Assembly (NCBI GenBank): GCA_035771175.1
Contig: CM069593.1
Location: forward strand, 40,857,741 to 40,921,740
DNA length: 64,000 nucleotides
From: Paratinospora sagittata
Taxonomy: Eukaryota > Streptophyta > Magnoliopsida > Ranunculales > Menispermaceae
Reading direction: 5' to 3'
Positions within the stretch are counted from its first letter, which is position 1. Each line of letters opens with the position of its first letter. The notes beneath the pieces are model-generated. The model did no database searches. It had not been told where the DNA came from and was given only the letters and a program-made list of their open reading frames with translations. The position numbers were made by a program, and so were the translations under genes. Positions 1 through 11,376 of the stretch are shown here, one piece after another.

Positions 1-1470
1 GTGCAACTGTATCTTATGAACTATCTCTCAAATTTCTCTTCCAGCAAGAATGATATAAGTTAAAACAGTACTGAAAATTTAAGTGAAAACAATTCAAGCT
101 TTCAAATAGATTTTTAGATAAATATAGAAATTTAGCTTAGTATGAAAATCTTTTGAATAAGTAAAGATTCAAATAAAATGCTTTGGAACCAAAATAACTT
201 AAACTTTTTGAATCATATGAAAATTCGACTAGCTTTCAAAAAGTGTTTTGACTTGGAGAATTTTTGGTGGTCTTAACAAATTGTTAAGTGTTGGTATATA
301 TAAACTTGTAGAGTTGAAGTTGTTGTTCATTTGAATTTGAATTTCAAATATGAATGTTTACTCACAACAGCTAGAATGTATCACGAAAATGGAAACTGCA
401 CATTTCATGAACATTCTGATTTTCTCCAGATTCACAAATAAGGAAAGTTTAAGAGACATGATTTATGAATCTGAGAATATATTTTACAAATTTTGTACAA
501 AAAGTTATTCTGAAAAGGTGGCTAAAATGATGTACATGTCAGAACAACAGAAATATCATTTTTGTCATTTTGTTCCTTTGAGGGCGCTCATATAGCATTA
601 GCGTCTTACCGAATGATGAAGTGAGGGCGCTACTGACTTGTAAGTGTCATGACTTACTATGACACTTAAATGACTTAAATCCTGAAGGCGCTAATCGATA
701 GTTAGCGTCTTGCTTTATTTTAAAACATTAAAAGGACGAGGGCGCTATCTGCAAGTGAGCGTCCTGAAATTTGAAAATAATATTTAGTCCGATGAAGGAT
801 AGTAAGCGTCCTGAAAGTTATTAAGTTGATTCTAAGGATAAGGGTGCTCCTATACAAGTAGCGTCCTGACAGTTTATTGAACTTATAACTATCAGAGTCC
901 TTAAAGATAGAAATAAATAAAAAAACTAAGAGAACTTTCAGCGACCTGAAGTTGAGTCAGCGTCCTAACACTTTCAAAGGTTGACAAAAGGGAGGCCACT
1001 ACTTACAAGTAAGTGTCCTTATTAATTAGTTCAATTCAACCTTGAGCGTCCTAATATTTTATCAGCGTCCTGACTCATCAAGTCCAGGAGAGCGCTGCTA
1101 AAACATTAATATCGTGAAAGACTCTGAAAAAGTAGTTTTTGACTCGCGATTAAAAATATGATGAATGCAAATAAAAACTCAGTAAATTTCAAATTAATCA
1201 TAGAGAAGTTAAATCATTTGAAATACCATAAAGCGTATGAACAAATTACGAAAATGATTAAATGAGAGCAAATTGATCTATAGACTTTACATTCTAAGTG
1301 CAGACAAACTCGAAACTTTACTTGTGATGTTCAATAGGGTTGTGAGCTTAGTTCCTTGATCTTGATTCTTGAGAAATCTGAAACACTTGGCAAAATCATT
1401 AGATACACAGATTGGAGATATTTGGAATCATCAAAACATTCATGACATAAAGTTTATTGAGATAACAAGT
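1..1470 (+). mobile_element. Fragment of a long LTR, sister to the 36555-50257 insert
   Basis: This stretch aligns by eye, in the same orientation, with about 48.42-49.80 kb. Shared blocks include the opening lines (around TATGAAAATCTTTTGAATA), the GGGCGCT/AGCGTCC array and the GACTCGCGATTAAA segment. It carries no credible coding sequence. The left end is cut by the window edge, and the right end is placed near 1470, where a TGGAATCATCAAAACATT stretch resembles the 3' end of the other copy (GTGATCATCAAAATA). Because the other copy is bounded by a target duplication and begins TGTTGG, I read this as the 3' part of a Copia-type LTR. The family (SIRE/Maximus-like) is inferred only from the 'ATAGTGGTTCGGCC' motif in the longer copy. 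Confidence 0.6.
575..1110. repeat. Array of spaced inverted motifs GGGCGCT / AGCGTCC
   Basis: A G(A)GGGCGCT motif recurs at about 581, 624, 686, 739 and 840. Each is followed after roughly 10-14 bases by a degenerate inverted copy, AGCGTCCTGA or AGTGTCATGA. Units are 45-100 bases apart and their flanks are unrelated, so only the short arms are conserved. Further AGCGTCC half-sites continue to about 1110. The same array occurs at 49.05-49.70 kb. Confidence 0.8.
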
Positions 1471-2972
1471 AGTTTTTTGCCTTCGCCTAGTTTATTGTTG
1501 TTGTTCTTTTAGTTAACTACTTATCTCATGTAGTTAACTACATCCACCTTCCAGTTGACTATTTATGAACAAATTAAAATTAGAGGCTTCAACTTCCTTA
1601 ACTGATCAACTATAATGTCATCTTAAGCCTAACCTTTTTTATCCTCACACACAGTTAAATATCATTTATTGTCACTTTCTAATGATCTCAATCATGTTAA
1701 AATAGAATGGACACAAGAATTCAAATTAAACAATATTGTGGCATAAAAAGCACTTTTTCGGGAAATTTAAGCAAAGAAAATAGGGAAAAAATTAAGGAAT
1801 GTTACATAGACAATTGTTAGTACCCTTGGTTGGTCGCGGGGAGGGTGTGCAGCAGCTGGCTCAATTCGTGGATGTGACATGGTTCTAGGTCCCTCTATTG
1901 GTATGGGAACTAGTCGGTTTACAATAGGCCGTGGAAGAGTGTAGTAGTCTTATATTAAATTGCAATTTCCTCTAAAAAAAAAAAAATAACTTAGCAAGTT
2001 TAAACCAACTTATCGATTTGCTTTGGTACCCTACATGAAGTCATTCAAGATCAATCAAGTGCGGTCCCAACTATTAATACAAGAACAAATGCCCGTACCA
2101 AGGTTCAATAAAAGTCACAATAAACCCCCCAATAGGAGCACAACTCTTCACCTCATATGAGGTTGAAAAGATTTTTAAGCCCTCCATCTCATATGAGGGG
2201 AAGTATGTGCTTAACCAGGTAACCAACCGGTTTTGGACACTCCTGGAATGTTGATTCATTCCCATTTTGTACATGATGATCAACACATAATTAATTACAA
2301 ATATGATAATTGTATACGTGTGTGTGATAAAATAATTTCTAAGATGATTCAAAGGACTTACGTCCAGGACTACATCAGCTGAAGTCCCAATGGCACCATT
2401 ACCCAAATTAAATTTATCAAACTGCTCAAACTTATAACTTCTAGCATTAAAATGGCCTTGTCGTTACCAATTATCAGGTAATAATAATATTCATGGCCAC
2501 TTCACTACGCAATAAGCTTCTCATCTGCAAATGATCCACATAGCAAAGGCTACATACCCACTCCAGATAATTGGTATATATATATATATATATATAGTAC
2601 TTGATTATAATTTCATCAACTTTGTACAGACTTAATTAACTAAACTATCTAGTATTACTTAAAAAAAAATCTCAACAACATTCTCCCCAAAATTTAACAG
2701 AGTCACTAACAACACACAACTGCAAAACACAACTTTCGATCCAACCTTCCAGCAAAAGGCAAACCACTTGAGTCTGTGTTTGGTGCAACTCTTGTAACAA
2801 ACAAACCATTTTAACTTGAGCCATCCCTTCAAGAATTAAAAACCAAGGGTGGTGGTTTTTAGGAGATGATATCTATTTATAATGCATATATATATTTCAA
2901 TATATATTGGTTTTTTTTTTTTTGAAAGATATAGCAGCAAATATATATATATATATATATGTAATTAATTAA
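1471..2972. other. Intergenic DNA with an A-tailed insertion and an exon-like scrap
   Basis: No complete gene is visible. Around 1810-1987, a GC-richer block ends in about 13 A's, as a short retroposon would, but no clear Pol III boxes are seen. On the minus strand at about 2365-2450 there is a short open segment. It contains the residues NLGNGAIGTSADVVLD and ends at a good splice donor (GTAAGTCC), so it may be a relic exon; I do not recognise the protein. (TA)n tracts lie at about 2576-2598 and 2942-2960, the second just beyond the remorin stop codon. Confidence 0.4.
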
Positions 2973-4603
2973 TTAGAAGAAAGAACGCTTGACTGGAGCT
3001 CTTCCAAGCGTTCTCATCAAGTTGCATAATTCTAGAACCCTTGCAACCTTTGTACCCCTTCTGGCCTCAGCTGATGCTCTTCTCTCCTCCGATTTTCTAT
3101 GTGCTTTTGCTATCTCGTTCTGCATTTTCTCTAGGGCTTTGACTCTTTTCTCTTCTAGTTTCCTCTACAAGGTTAAAAAAAAACCAAAAGATAATTAATT
3201 TAGTCAAAATCTATAATAATTTAATTAATTACCACTAGGTGTCAATCTTATTTTCTGATGCTGGAGCTAGCTTCCTTGGATGTTTTAAAAATACGTGTTT
3301 ATTGCGTAGCATCCTCACATTCAACGGAGGTAGGTGCCAACATTGAAAAATGACATTGGTACTCAGGGTATCTTTAACATTATTCTATATTTAATTCAAT
3401 CGGTTCTTCTTAGCTATAATTGATCCATGTGGAAAAAATTAATTAAGCTTATCATGATCAAATCAAAGACTTAACAAAGCACCGCATATACATATATGCA
3501 ATTTATTTGGTAAAGATGACCATCAATTCATCCATCGATAACTGAGTAAAAATGAATATCATTACATAAGCACCTTTATGGTGTTGAAAAAATGATCTTA
3601 TTTTCCACCCAATTAAACATATATAGGCAATCATCAATTAAACAACCATGCAAGTAGTCTGATTGGCAAAATTAAGTAGTGGGTGTGTTGTCTAATTAAT
3701 TGGGCATGATTATATATAGATGAACTTGTGGCACACGCATTAAATTGAATCTAGCTTGCTGGACTTTCAATTAATTATATGTATACAGGGGAATTAATTA
3801 ATTAGAATTCTCATGTAAATTATGAAACATACCTCAATTTTCTTCATCCAAGATGTGGCCTTTTGCACTTGCTCACTCTCCCACCCATTAATAATCGCGT
3901 CCTCTCTCTTGAACCTATTATTGATCTTAGCAATTTTTGCGTTCTGCCACGCTGATATCTTGGCCTCTACCTCCTCTCGCTTCACTTGGTGCATTGTTAT
4001 CTCCTGATGAACCACCGTATTGTTATTGATAGTATTATGATTACTAGCAATACTAGCGTTGCGTCGAGTAGGTGAAGGCACAGGATCATCCAAAGGAGTG
4101 CTACGATCAGGGACAATAGCCAAAGGGTTGGTTTCCTCCGATGGCATCATCATCCCATGATCATCATCATCATCCTCTCCAATTCTACCAAGAAGACTAT
4201 TGTTATTATTATTATTATTAGTACCAGTAGTTCCTGATGATGATCCAATGATATTATCGTTGTTGTGGTGGTTCATGATGGTGGATCCTGCGAGCACTAG
4301 AGCGTTGAATTCATGGCTCATGCTGCTGAAATTCTCAGTTGCTGCTGTGCTATCGCTGCTAATCACAGAAAGATTTGATGATCTGTGACTGCCAGCTTCC
4401 CAATTAGTAGTAGTAGTAGTGTCTCTGGGTCGAGCTCGATTCGGTAGTACTGGAGGGTGGTGTGGTGGGGTTAAAGCGTATATGTCTCTGATCAGTACTT
4501 CTTCTTCTTCTTCTTCTTCTTGTTGATTATGATGATGATGACGATCTTCTGGTGCTACTGTTCTACTACTACTAGCTGTGCCTCTAATTTGATCACTCAA
4601 CAT
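2973..4603 (-). CDS. Remorin, probably group 4 (two exons)
   Basis: Exon 1 is 4603-3833 (257 codons) and exon 2 is 3164-2973 (63 codons plus TAA), giving about 320 residues. The 668-bp intron has a GTATGT donor and a TTGTAG acceptor and joins in phase 0. The N-terminal half is low-complexity: a His/Gln run, seven Glu, Asn runs near residue 135 and an Asp run. It contains IRDIYALTPP and ENFSSMSHEFNALVLAGS, which recall group 4 remorins. The last 110 residues are the remorin C-terminal domain: a coiled coil starting KREEVEAKISAWQNAKIAKI, with NNRFKRED, then RKLEEKR and SEERRASAEARRGTK, ending GRAPVKRSFF. Remorins are plasma-membrane nanodomain scaffolds anchored by their C-terminus. Members of the family act in plasmodesmal, pathogen and hormone responses; the role here is not known. 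The frame is intact and I see no defect. The symbol is left empty because orthology cannot be tested here. Confidence 0.93.
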
Positions 4604-5156
4604 GTCAATCAGCTTGATATTGATGAAGAGATACTAGCAGAGAATATGGAAAGATGGTGGGTCGTTAAGAGTATTTGTTTGTTCTTTGTTTCTTTTCTTT
4701 TGATTAGTGATATTATTAGTCCAAGGAGAAAGGGAAAATAATTGAGTTGTGTGTAATTAATTAATTAATTAAGAAGGGAAATTTGAGCCACATCCATACA
4801 CGTCTTCTATTCAATGCACGGATATAGGACAACAACAACAGAGGAGAGATGAGATGTTGTACAATTCAACAAAAGTTGACGTGGCAAGCACAATCTAGGG
4901 TAATTACCTTTTAGATAGTTAGGCCAACATAGGTTTCTGTACTCTCACGGGTTACTTTGTAATTGGCTCCCGTTGCATATGGTAACGCTTAATTATAATA
5001 AGTCCAAGATATTTAAATTTATTGATTTAACATAATTAGTTTAAATTATATTATAAATATAATTTCTTAAAAAAACATTTGGCTCAATTTACTTTCATTT
5101 GATTTTGTTTTATTAAGTTTGGTTTAATTTTGATTTGAGCATAAATCTTACAACAT

Positions 5157-5240
5157 TTTTTTTTTTTTTTTTTTGTCAACCACAACTACAACTTATACGG
5201 AAAAAGGTCTAAGAACCAACTGAGTTATGTGCCATTTGTA
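5157..5240 (-). mobile_element. SINE-like retroposon relic
   Basis: Read on the minus strand, this begins TGGCACATAACTCAGTTGGT, close to a tRNA-type A box (TRGCTCAGTYGG). After about 60 bases it ends in an A-tail, seen as 18 T's on the plus strand at 5157-5174. A B-box-like GTGGTTGAC directly precedes the tail but is poor. This is the layout of a short tRNA-derived SINE or its truncated copy. No target duplication was found. Confidence 0.4.
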
Positions 5241-6477
5241 ATTATTAAGCAATTAAAAAAATTATTATTTTTAAGTTTATTGAATCATAAACTCAACTCA
5301 ATTTAATTTTACTAAACTTTTTTATCAATTACAATGAGATTAGCTATATAAATCAACTTTTTTTACTCCTCTCTATCACGGGCTAAATTGCCTTTTAAAT
5401 CATGAAGTATTAGATTAAAAACATGAATCACTAACAATTAAGAAATAAACTAAAATTCATTTTTATTTATATTAATTAACAAGAAAGTATCGAATAAAAA
5501 AATTAAACCAAATTAACAAAATAATTTGTTTTTCTAATACTAAAGCATAAAATTAGACTTATTATAAAAAAGTTTAACCAAATCAAACCTTTTTATACTA
5601 GTTGTTCAGTTGAACAATTTATTGGGTCAAACTCATTAATTGATGGTTCGGCCTAGCTTGTGTCATCTTGAGTTCTGGCCATGATATTGCACACCCATTT
5701 TCAAACACACCCCCCACCCCCTCCCGCGAATAAATTCTATAATAATCTTATTCATTTGATTATGCTTATAGGCTTATTTGGTACAATAACTGATAATTTT
5801 TAAACTAATTTTATTATAAAAGTTGTATTTTTAGCACTAGCTTATCTCATAAATAAACAGATTAATTATAATTTAAAAAAGTTGTCTCTTACCAACTTTT
5901 TAAATTAACTTCTGCATTAAAACTAAAAATATCTTTATCATTACCTATTTTTTCTCTTTCTTTTTTACACTTTTTTATAATCTTTTTAATTCTAAAACAC
6001 TTTAAATTGAGAAATAAATATTTTTTTGACACTAAAAACACTTTTAAAAATTAGTTACCAAACAATTATCATCAATTATTTATAAGTACTTTTACTATGT
6101 ATATATATGCACTTTTACAAAAAAAGTAGAATCTATACGCACATATTATTCCAAACAAGCCCTAGATCTTAGAATTTAATTTATATTTTCTTTGGCATTA
6201 ATATTTTTTTTTCTTCTTATTAAGAAAGAAAAAAAAAACAAAGATCTGAGTTACTGGGGATGCCTATGTGGCGTTAAAAAAGGACCAAAAGTCAGTTTAC
6301 AATCGGACTCCTAGGAGTACCAAAAAGTCAAAAAAGAACTCGGGACTAAAAAAACAAAAAAATAACGAGCGCAAATCACTGAGTTGCTTCGTCTCTCCCT
6401 TTGTCGGCCACTTAGTAAAATACTTTAAAAAAAATAAAAAATCCGCCCTCCATTAGGTAAAGTTCGAGAGAAAGAAA

Positions 6478-6580
6478 GTAGACACGTGTTATTTAAATGA
6501 CGACGCGTTTTTTTTCTTTACTACACGTGTCAACATCTCTAAGGTCAACAGTCAAAGGTTCAAGTCAACATCAAAGCCGA
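6478..6580. promoter_or_regulatory. Cluster of two G-boxes and several W-box cores
   Basis: Two ACACGTGT G-boxes lie about 44 bases apart (near 6482 and 6524). They are followed by four GTCAA units (W-box core TTGAC on the minus strand) in about 40 bases: GTCAACATC, GGTCAACAGTCAAAGG and AAGTCAACATC. G-boxes bind bZIP/bHLH factors and W-boxes bind WRKY factors. The cluster lies about 1.9 kb upstream of the remorin start. It could serve that gene or a lost neighbour. Confidence 0.4.
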
Positions 6581-7268
6581 CCTCACAGTCACGCATAGCC
6601 AGGGTTAGGGGCACTTGGAATGCGGTCTTTGGATCGTGATCATATAAGAAACTAAACGTCCACGTCGCACACTAATTATTAAAAAACATATTATTCTTGC
6701 TTGATTAATGAAAATAAAAAAATAAAAAAACAAAAAATAATTATTTCCAGTGGAGAAGAGACATCCTGATGTAATGGATGTGTAAGGTTGCGATGGAGGG
6801 TTAAGACATGTGTCGGGTGCAAATGAGTGTGAGTGTGGTTTTGAAAATGATAAAGACATGCCGTGTTGATGTTGATGTTGATGTTGATGTCACTATCTCA
6901 CTTACTTTTGCTACTACGTGATGATGCATCAATGGGTGGATCATATAATCATATAATATATATTCCTGAAGGGAAGGGGAAAAGATGGTAAAGGAATTTG
7001 ATTCGTTGTTTGGAAATTATTAAAGTTGTTAGGACAAAAGTTGTGGTGATTTAACGTTTTGATTAGCTACCAATATAACATGTTGATTAGCTGCTTTAAT
7101 GCTTGGTGGAAAGTTAAAAGTTTTATTTTCATTTTTACCCCTTTTAACTTTTCTTTCTCTTGTTAAATATCAAGTAACGACTCTTCCCTTTAAAAAAAAA
7201 AAATAAAAAATAAAAAAAATAACAACGACTATATATACTTTTTTTTTAAGAGAGAAAAACAAGAGAAA

Positions 7269-8157
7269 TTAGATTGAACGGGGACGAGAGTCTTTAATTA
7301 CAATATGAGAAATGATTGGAGGAATTACATTTTGCCAAGTGACTTGAGAAACATTTCCCATCGAAAACTGGGCTAGTCTGTGAGCTGCACTATTCTTCTC
7401 TCTTTGAATAGCCTGCAAATCAACTCCTGGAAAGGAATTCAAGAGATCCCTGCAATCTTCTACTATAATACTAAACTCCTCCAATCCAGAAGATTGAGAT
7501 TTTAGTGCATTAATAACCACCGCTAAGTCTCCTTCAATGATATGCAAGATAAGCCCAAGTCTACTTGCCAATTTGATTCCTTCCCTCAACACTAAAGCCT
7601 CTGCACTCTTCACCAAAAAGTGGATATTCATCTTCATTGCCATAGCTGCAACAGGAAAACCGACATCATTTCTAATAATAACTCCTATTCCTATCCAATT
7701 TAACTCTGCTCTCGCTCCAGCATCAAAATTCATCTTCAACTTATGTTTCTCTGGAGGATCCCAATTGCCTTTAGAACGAACTGATTTTATCATCTGTGAT
7801 GTGTAATTCTTCCGGAATTCATCTGCTAGAGCCAAAGCTGAATCTAGAGAATAGGAGTAGCCATTAAGGATACCCCTATGAACTCGGAGGTTTCTGGAGT
7901 TTCCAATGCTCCAACACACAACAACAAAATCTTCAACAAACTTTTTACATAACCTGCATTCTTATGCAAAAGCTTCCCCTTCTCAAAGAAATCTCCAATG
8001 ATATTGTTGTCCACAGTCACAGGAGCTCTTGCCCAAAATTCTTGAGCATGACAACAAAGGCCTAAATCAGTTTTATGATTTCATTATCTTCCCCACACAA
8101 GCTGCATATAGGAGAAATAACAAACTTTCGAGAAAATCAATTAGTAGCAGTGGGTAA
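7269..8157 (-). pseudogene. LINE ORF2 C-terminus: zf-RVT end and RNase H
   Basis: The RNase H domain (RVT_3 type) is open over 7919-7269. Visible active-site context is KMNFDAGA (first Asp), KSAEALVLREG (Glu), IEGDLAVVINAL (Asp) and REKNSAAHRLAQFSMG (His region). This domain degrades RNA in RNA:DNA hybrids and is typical of plant L1 elements. Just upstream, at 7920-8150, lies decayed zf-RVT sequence with a CSLCGE-like zinc motif in a broken frame. The Gypsy element inserted at 8158; the protein resumes beyond 18713. Confidence 0.8.
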
Positions 8158-9037
8158 TGTTGGTGCAAGATTTGACCAACACCGGTAGACGATGTTGGTG
8201 CAAGATGAGGGAATAGAATGACCTGAGACTCGTCGGAGTGCTGGGAAGGTCGCCGAAGATTGATGATCTGAGAAAGAAAAACGAAAGAAAATAGGTTATC
8301 GTGAAGAATACCGATGTGGTATCGGCCAAAGACCCTCTGATGCGTAAGTTAATTTAGAGCTCTGTAGAGTTAATGGTATTGAACTGGGTCGAGAGTTGCT
8401 TACCTCCTCCTTTGGGATTATAGTCTTTTTATAAAGAGGACTTGAAGTTTTTGGTCTTGTAGTAAAGTTGTTGTAGCATACAAAATCAATCTTGTGCTGG
8501 AAAAACACATTTGATTCCTAGTAGAATTAGGAAGATTTGGTGCGATCCTTACTGGATTAGGATGACTTAGTAGCCTCCTAGTCGAATTAGTAGAACTTCA
8601 TGCCTTATTACAGTCGGATAAGGAGTAAATCTCGAACTTATCGCAGTAAATCATGCATTATCCCTATTTGAGCCCGCGTTTAGTCGTCATCCGTTTCGGA
8701 GTCGTAGACCTCGTCAGATCGGTATGCCGATCTGGAGTCTTCCATTATGTCTGCTTGTAAGCAAAGATATAGTCAGTAAAAGAGGTCGATAGCTTTAGGT
8801 CGGTAGGACATATCATGTCCTACCTGGCTGATGTTGTCATTTTATAGTTGTTGACCTATCGTGCAGGTCGGCAAGTAAGCCACCTTGCCGACCTGGAGCT
8901 TTCCAATGTTGATCTGGTCATTATGGCGAATAATATGTTGTCCAGAACAGGTTGGTATATCTACCTGGTCTGTATTACATCCTACTTGGCGAGACTGGCA
9001 TGGCTGACATGTCTTATACTCGGTATTTAGTCCAACA
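8158..9037 (-). repeat. 3' LTR of the Tat element
   Basis: 880 bp, aligning with 17869-18713 along its whole length. Near the start it has an extra GTTGGTGCAAGATGAG piece, a local duplication of the LTR terminus absent from the partner. A polypurine tract on the minus strand (CGAAGGGGTAAA) abuts it at 9038-9050, which marks it as the 3' LTR. Scattered differences between the LTRs, including small indels, argue that the insertion is not recent. Confidence 0.9.
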
Positions 9038-9417
9038 TTTACCCCTTCGAGCAAAACTGATTGCTTGGAGTTAGATAGAACGTTAGATACCGAGCTATTT
9101 AATGCTCGTGACAGTTGTGCCCAAAAACTGCGTTGACGTGCGCCGCCTGACAGCCCGACCACTCTTGCCCGTCTGTTGAATACTCCTCGTTGATTTTGCC
9201 TCGAGATTCATACTCATTAATTCGCCCTGCAGGTCGTTTGCTTATAAATAGAGGACTTGTCATTTGTTCTTCATTCATCTACTCCACTCCAAAGAGATCA
9301 ATAATCGTTTGCTCAGCATTTCTGGTTTTCCATCCATGCGCGGTAACTCTTTATTCACATATTTTCCTTTTATCTTTTTGTTAGGCAATCTGTCAGTATA
9401 ATCCTTAGGTTATCTAG

Positions 9418-11376
9418 ATGGCTTCTTTTAGGGTCGATCCACCCACCGACCAAATCGCTTCTTCTCCTCTTACCTCGAAGGAGGTTTCCTACAAGGACCT
9501 TTTTTCTGAAGGAGAAGAAGAAGTTAGAGTTGACCCTCGGGTCAGTAGACACTAGTATAGGTGAAGTATTCTACTCGGTCGACCGGGTTCCCTCCAAGAT
9601 AAAGAGCGCCATCTTGCTCAATTGAGGAAAGAGGTCGGCATACCTAACTATGTTGGGTTGAGGGCACTTGTTCTGGGGGACCGACCTAGCAATCATAGGA
9701 AACCGGAGGTTGCTCTGTACACCAACCTCTTCGAGGATGGGTTGACCCTGCCCATTCAATTGCCCTTTTGTCGCATGCTCAGCCAAATCCGAGTAGCTCC
9801 TGGTCAGCTCAACCCGAACGTATGGAAGGCAATTTTGAGTTGTCTTGTGCTCTGGAAGGAGAAAAGGTTGTCGAAGTTCGATTTTGATGACTTCGGCCTA
9901 GTATACCAACTAAAGTCCCACCCGAGATGTAGCGGGTGGTACTATGCATCAACCCATCATGGTGCCGAAGAAGGCCAACCCTTGATTATAGAGAACCCCA
10001 CTTCTAACAAGTCGTGGAAAGACAAGTGGTTCTTCTCCTTGGTGGAATGGGCGGATGAAGCTGGAGTACCGACCATATTTGGGAAACTAGGTATCGAGCT
10101 TCCCTCCATCCCTTATATTTATTTCTAATCTTATTCTTGCTTGGTGGCGACTCAAGTTTTTCACCTTTCTTGAAAGGTACATGGGAAGAAGGGTTTGACT
10201 TCTCTCGAGTAAATAAAATCTACCAGCTCCCATTAGCAAACCAACGATACAAGGTCATTTTGACGCCCGAGAAACTATACAAGGCTGGCGTTATTACCGA
10301 AAAGAAAGTCTTCTCAGACCGTAAGTTATGCTTAGAACATCTTAATTTTCTCATACCAACTAGTTTGAAAACTTCGAGTTGATATTGTGTTTGTGGTGTA
10401 GGTTTTACTGTTCCCGGTTCTACCGACCAAAAGGGAAAGAAGAAGAAAAAGGATAAGCCAGAGGAAATGACACCCAAGAGAGCTATTATAGGGAAGTATG
10501 CTACCGACCCAACCAAATTGAAGAACATTTCTGCTGAACAGGCTACTGCCGCCTAGGGATGGGCAGTGAGATCTTCGAGCAGCGCCCTGAAGAAGACTCT
10601 TGCTTCTAAGGGGAAAGCTCTTGTAGCTTTCTCTAAGCAGGCGGGTTCACCTGCCATGGAAGCTAGGTCGGTTGGGGGTAAGTCGAAGTCTCTTGCTTCT
10701 ACCGATCAAAGAACTGCCAAGAAGGCAAGGTTTGAGGAGGCCGAGTGCCTTACAAACAAGATTGGGGACATCAACCTAAACCTAGATTCCTATCAGGTCG
10801 GCGTCCCCAACTATGTCTCGTCCTTGATGAAGGACGGGAATATGTTTGAAGGCTTGGCTGATGCCTTCGTGAAATCCGTAGAGGTGAGTCTGTTTACAAA
10901 TTCCCTTTGTTGTTCATGTATTCTTCCCTTGTTGTTTATGACTTAGTTCTTTTTGGCTTTGTAAGTTGCTGCTCAGACTGTCTACAACCTTCACCGCATC
11001 TAAGGGGATTATTGCAAATTCCAGGAGGCATTGAAAGAGGCCTAGACCAACTCGGTGATCTGGGAGTCTAAGGTTGTGGCTTAGGACATTGAGCTAAACA
11101 AGATTTAGGAACAGCTGAGGCTCAAGAAGATTGAGGTGGAATCTCTCCAGGATGAGCTGACCAGGTTTCAAGCACAATTCGAGGCTACTGTGGAGGCCAA
11201 GGTCGAGGAAGTCTGCCAAGCCCGAGTGGAAGAGGCCTGTGTTGACTCAATGACCCTACGCCGAGCAGACTTGGAAGAGTTTTTTGGCGACTCGATAGAT
11301 TGGAAGGGCTTCGAGAAGTGGGCCAGGTCAGCTAATGCTGGAGAGGGGGGAACGGAAGAGGAGGTCGGGACCTAGG
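9418..11376 (+). pseudogene. Antisense gene of the Tat element, spliced and decayed
   Basis: A plus-strand coding region lies between integrase and the 3' LTR of a minus-strand element. It opens at ATG 9418 (MASFRVDPPTDQI) and stays in one frame to 10128 apart from two stops (9553, 9562); it includes KEVGIPNYVGLRALVLGDR and HHGAEEGQPLIIENP. After a frame change the reading continues to 10320 and meets a canonical intron, GTAAGT at 10321 to TGTAG at 10401. Exon 2 encodes a lysine-rich segment, has one TAG (10554) and ends at a GTGAGT donor (10884). A worn acceptor lies near 10966. The last exon is coiled-coil-like (VEAKVEEVCQARVEEACVD). This resembles the antisense, transposase/gag-like ORFs known from Tat elements. 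Its function is unknown. It is not a host gene, because the LTRs and target duplication enclose it. Confidence 0.75.

Larger units (their letters stand above)
4604..7237. other. Remorin upstream region and AT-rich spacer
   Basis: This is non-coding spacer upstream of the minus-strand remorin, so its promoter should lie in the first 1-2 kb. A TGACGTGG element lies near 4876. The stretch 4980-6250 is very AT-rich with no credible ORF. A SINE-like relic (5157-5240) and a G-box/W-box cluster (6478-6580) are listed separately. A (GATGTT)n repeat lies near 6866-6890. Poly-A/T tracts at 7190-7246 precede the LINE 3' end. No confident TATA box was identified. Confidence 0.5.

Noticed and set aside
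575..1110. CRISPR-like array of regularly spaced repeats
   Set aside because: The repeated parts are short and degenerate, come in inverted pairs, and lie inside a plant LTR; there are no uniform repeats with unique spacers and no cas genes.
3822..4388. Plus-strand ORFs opposite the remorin
   Set aside because: They are antisense shadows of remorin exon 1, produced by its repeated codons; no domain or independent start context.
6268..6456. Lys-rich 62-codon ORF
   Set aside because: A-rich low-complexity DNA with no recognisable motif or flanking gene signals.
9418..11376. Host gene for a plant nuclear protein
   Set aside because: It lies between the LTRs of a Tat element with a perfect target duplication and carries stops, so it is element cargo.
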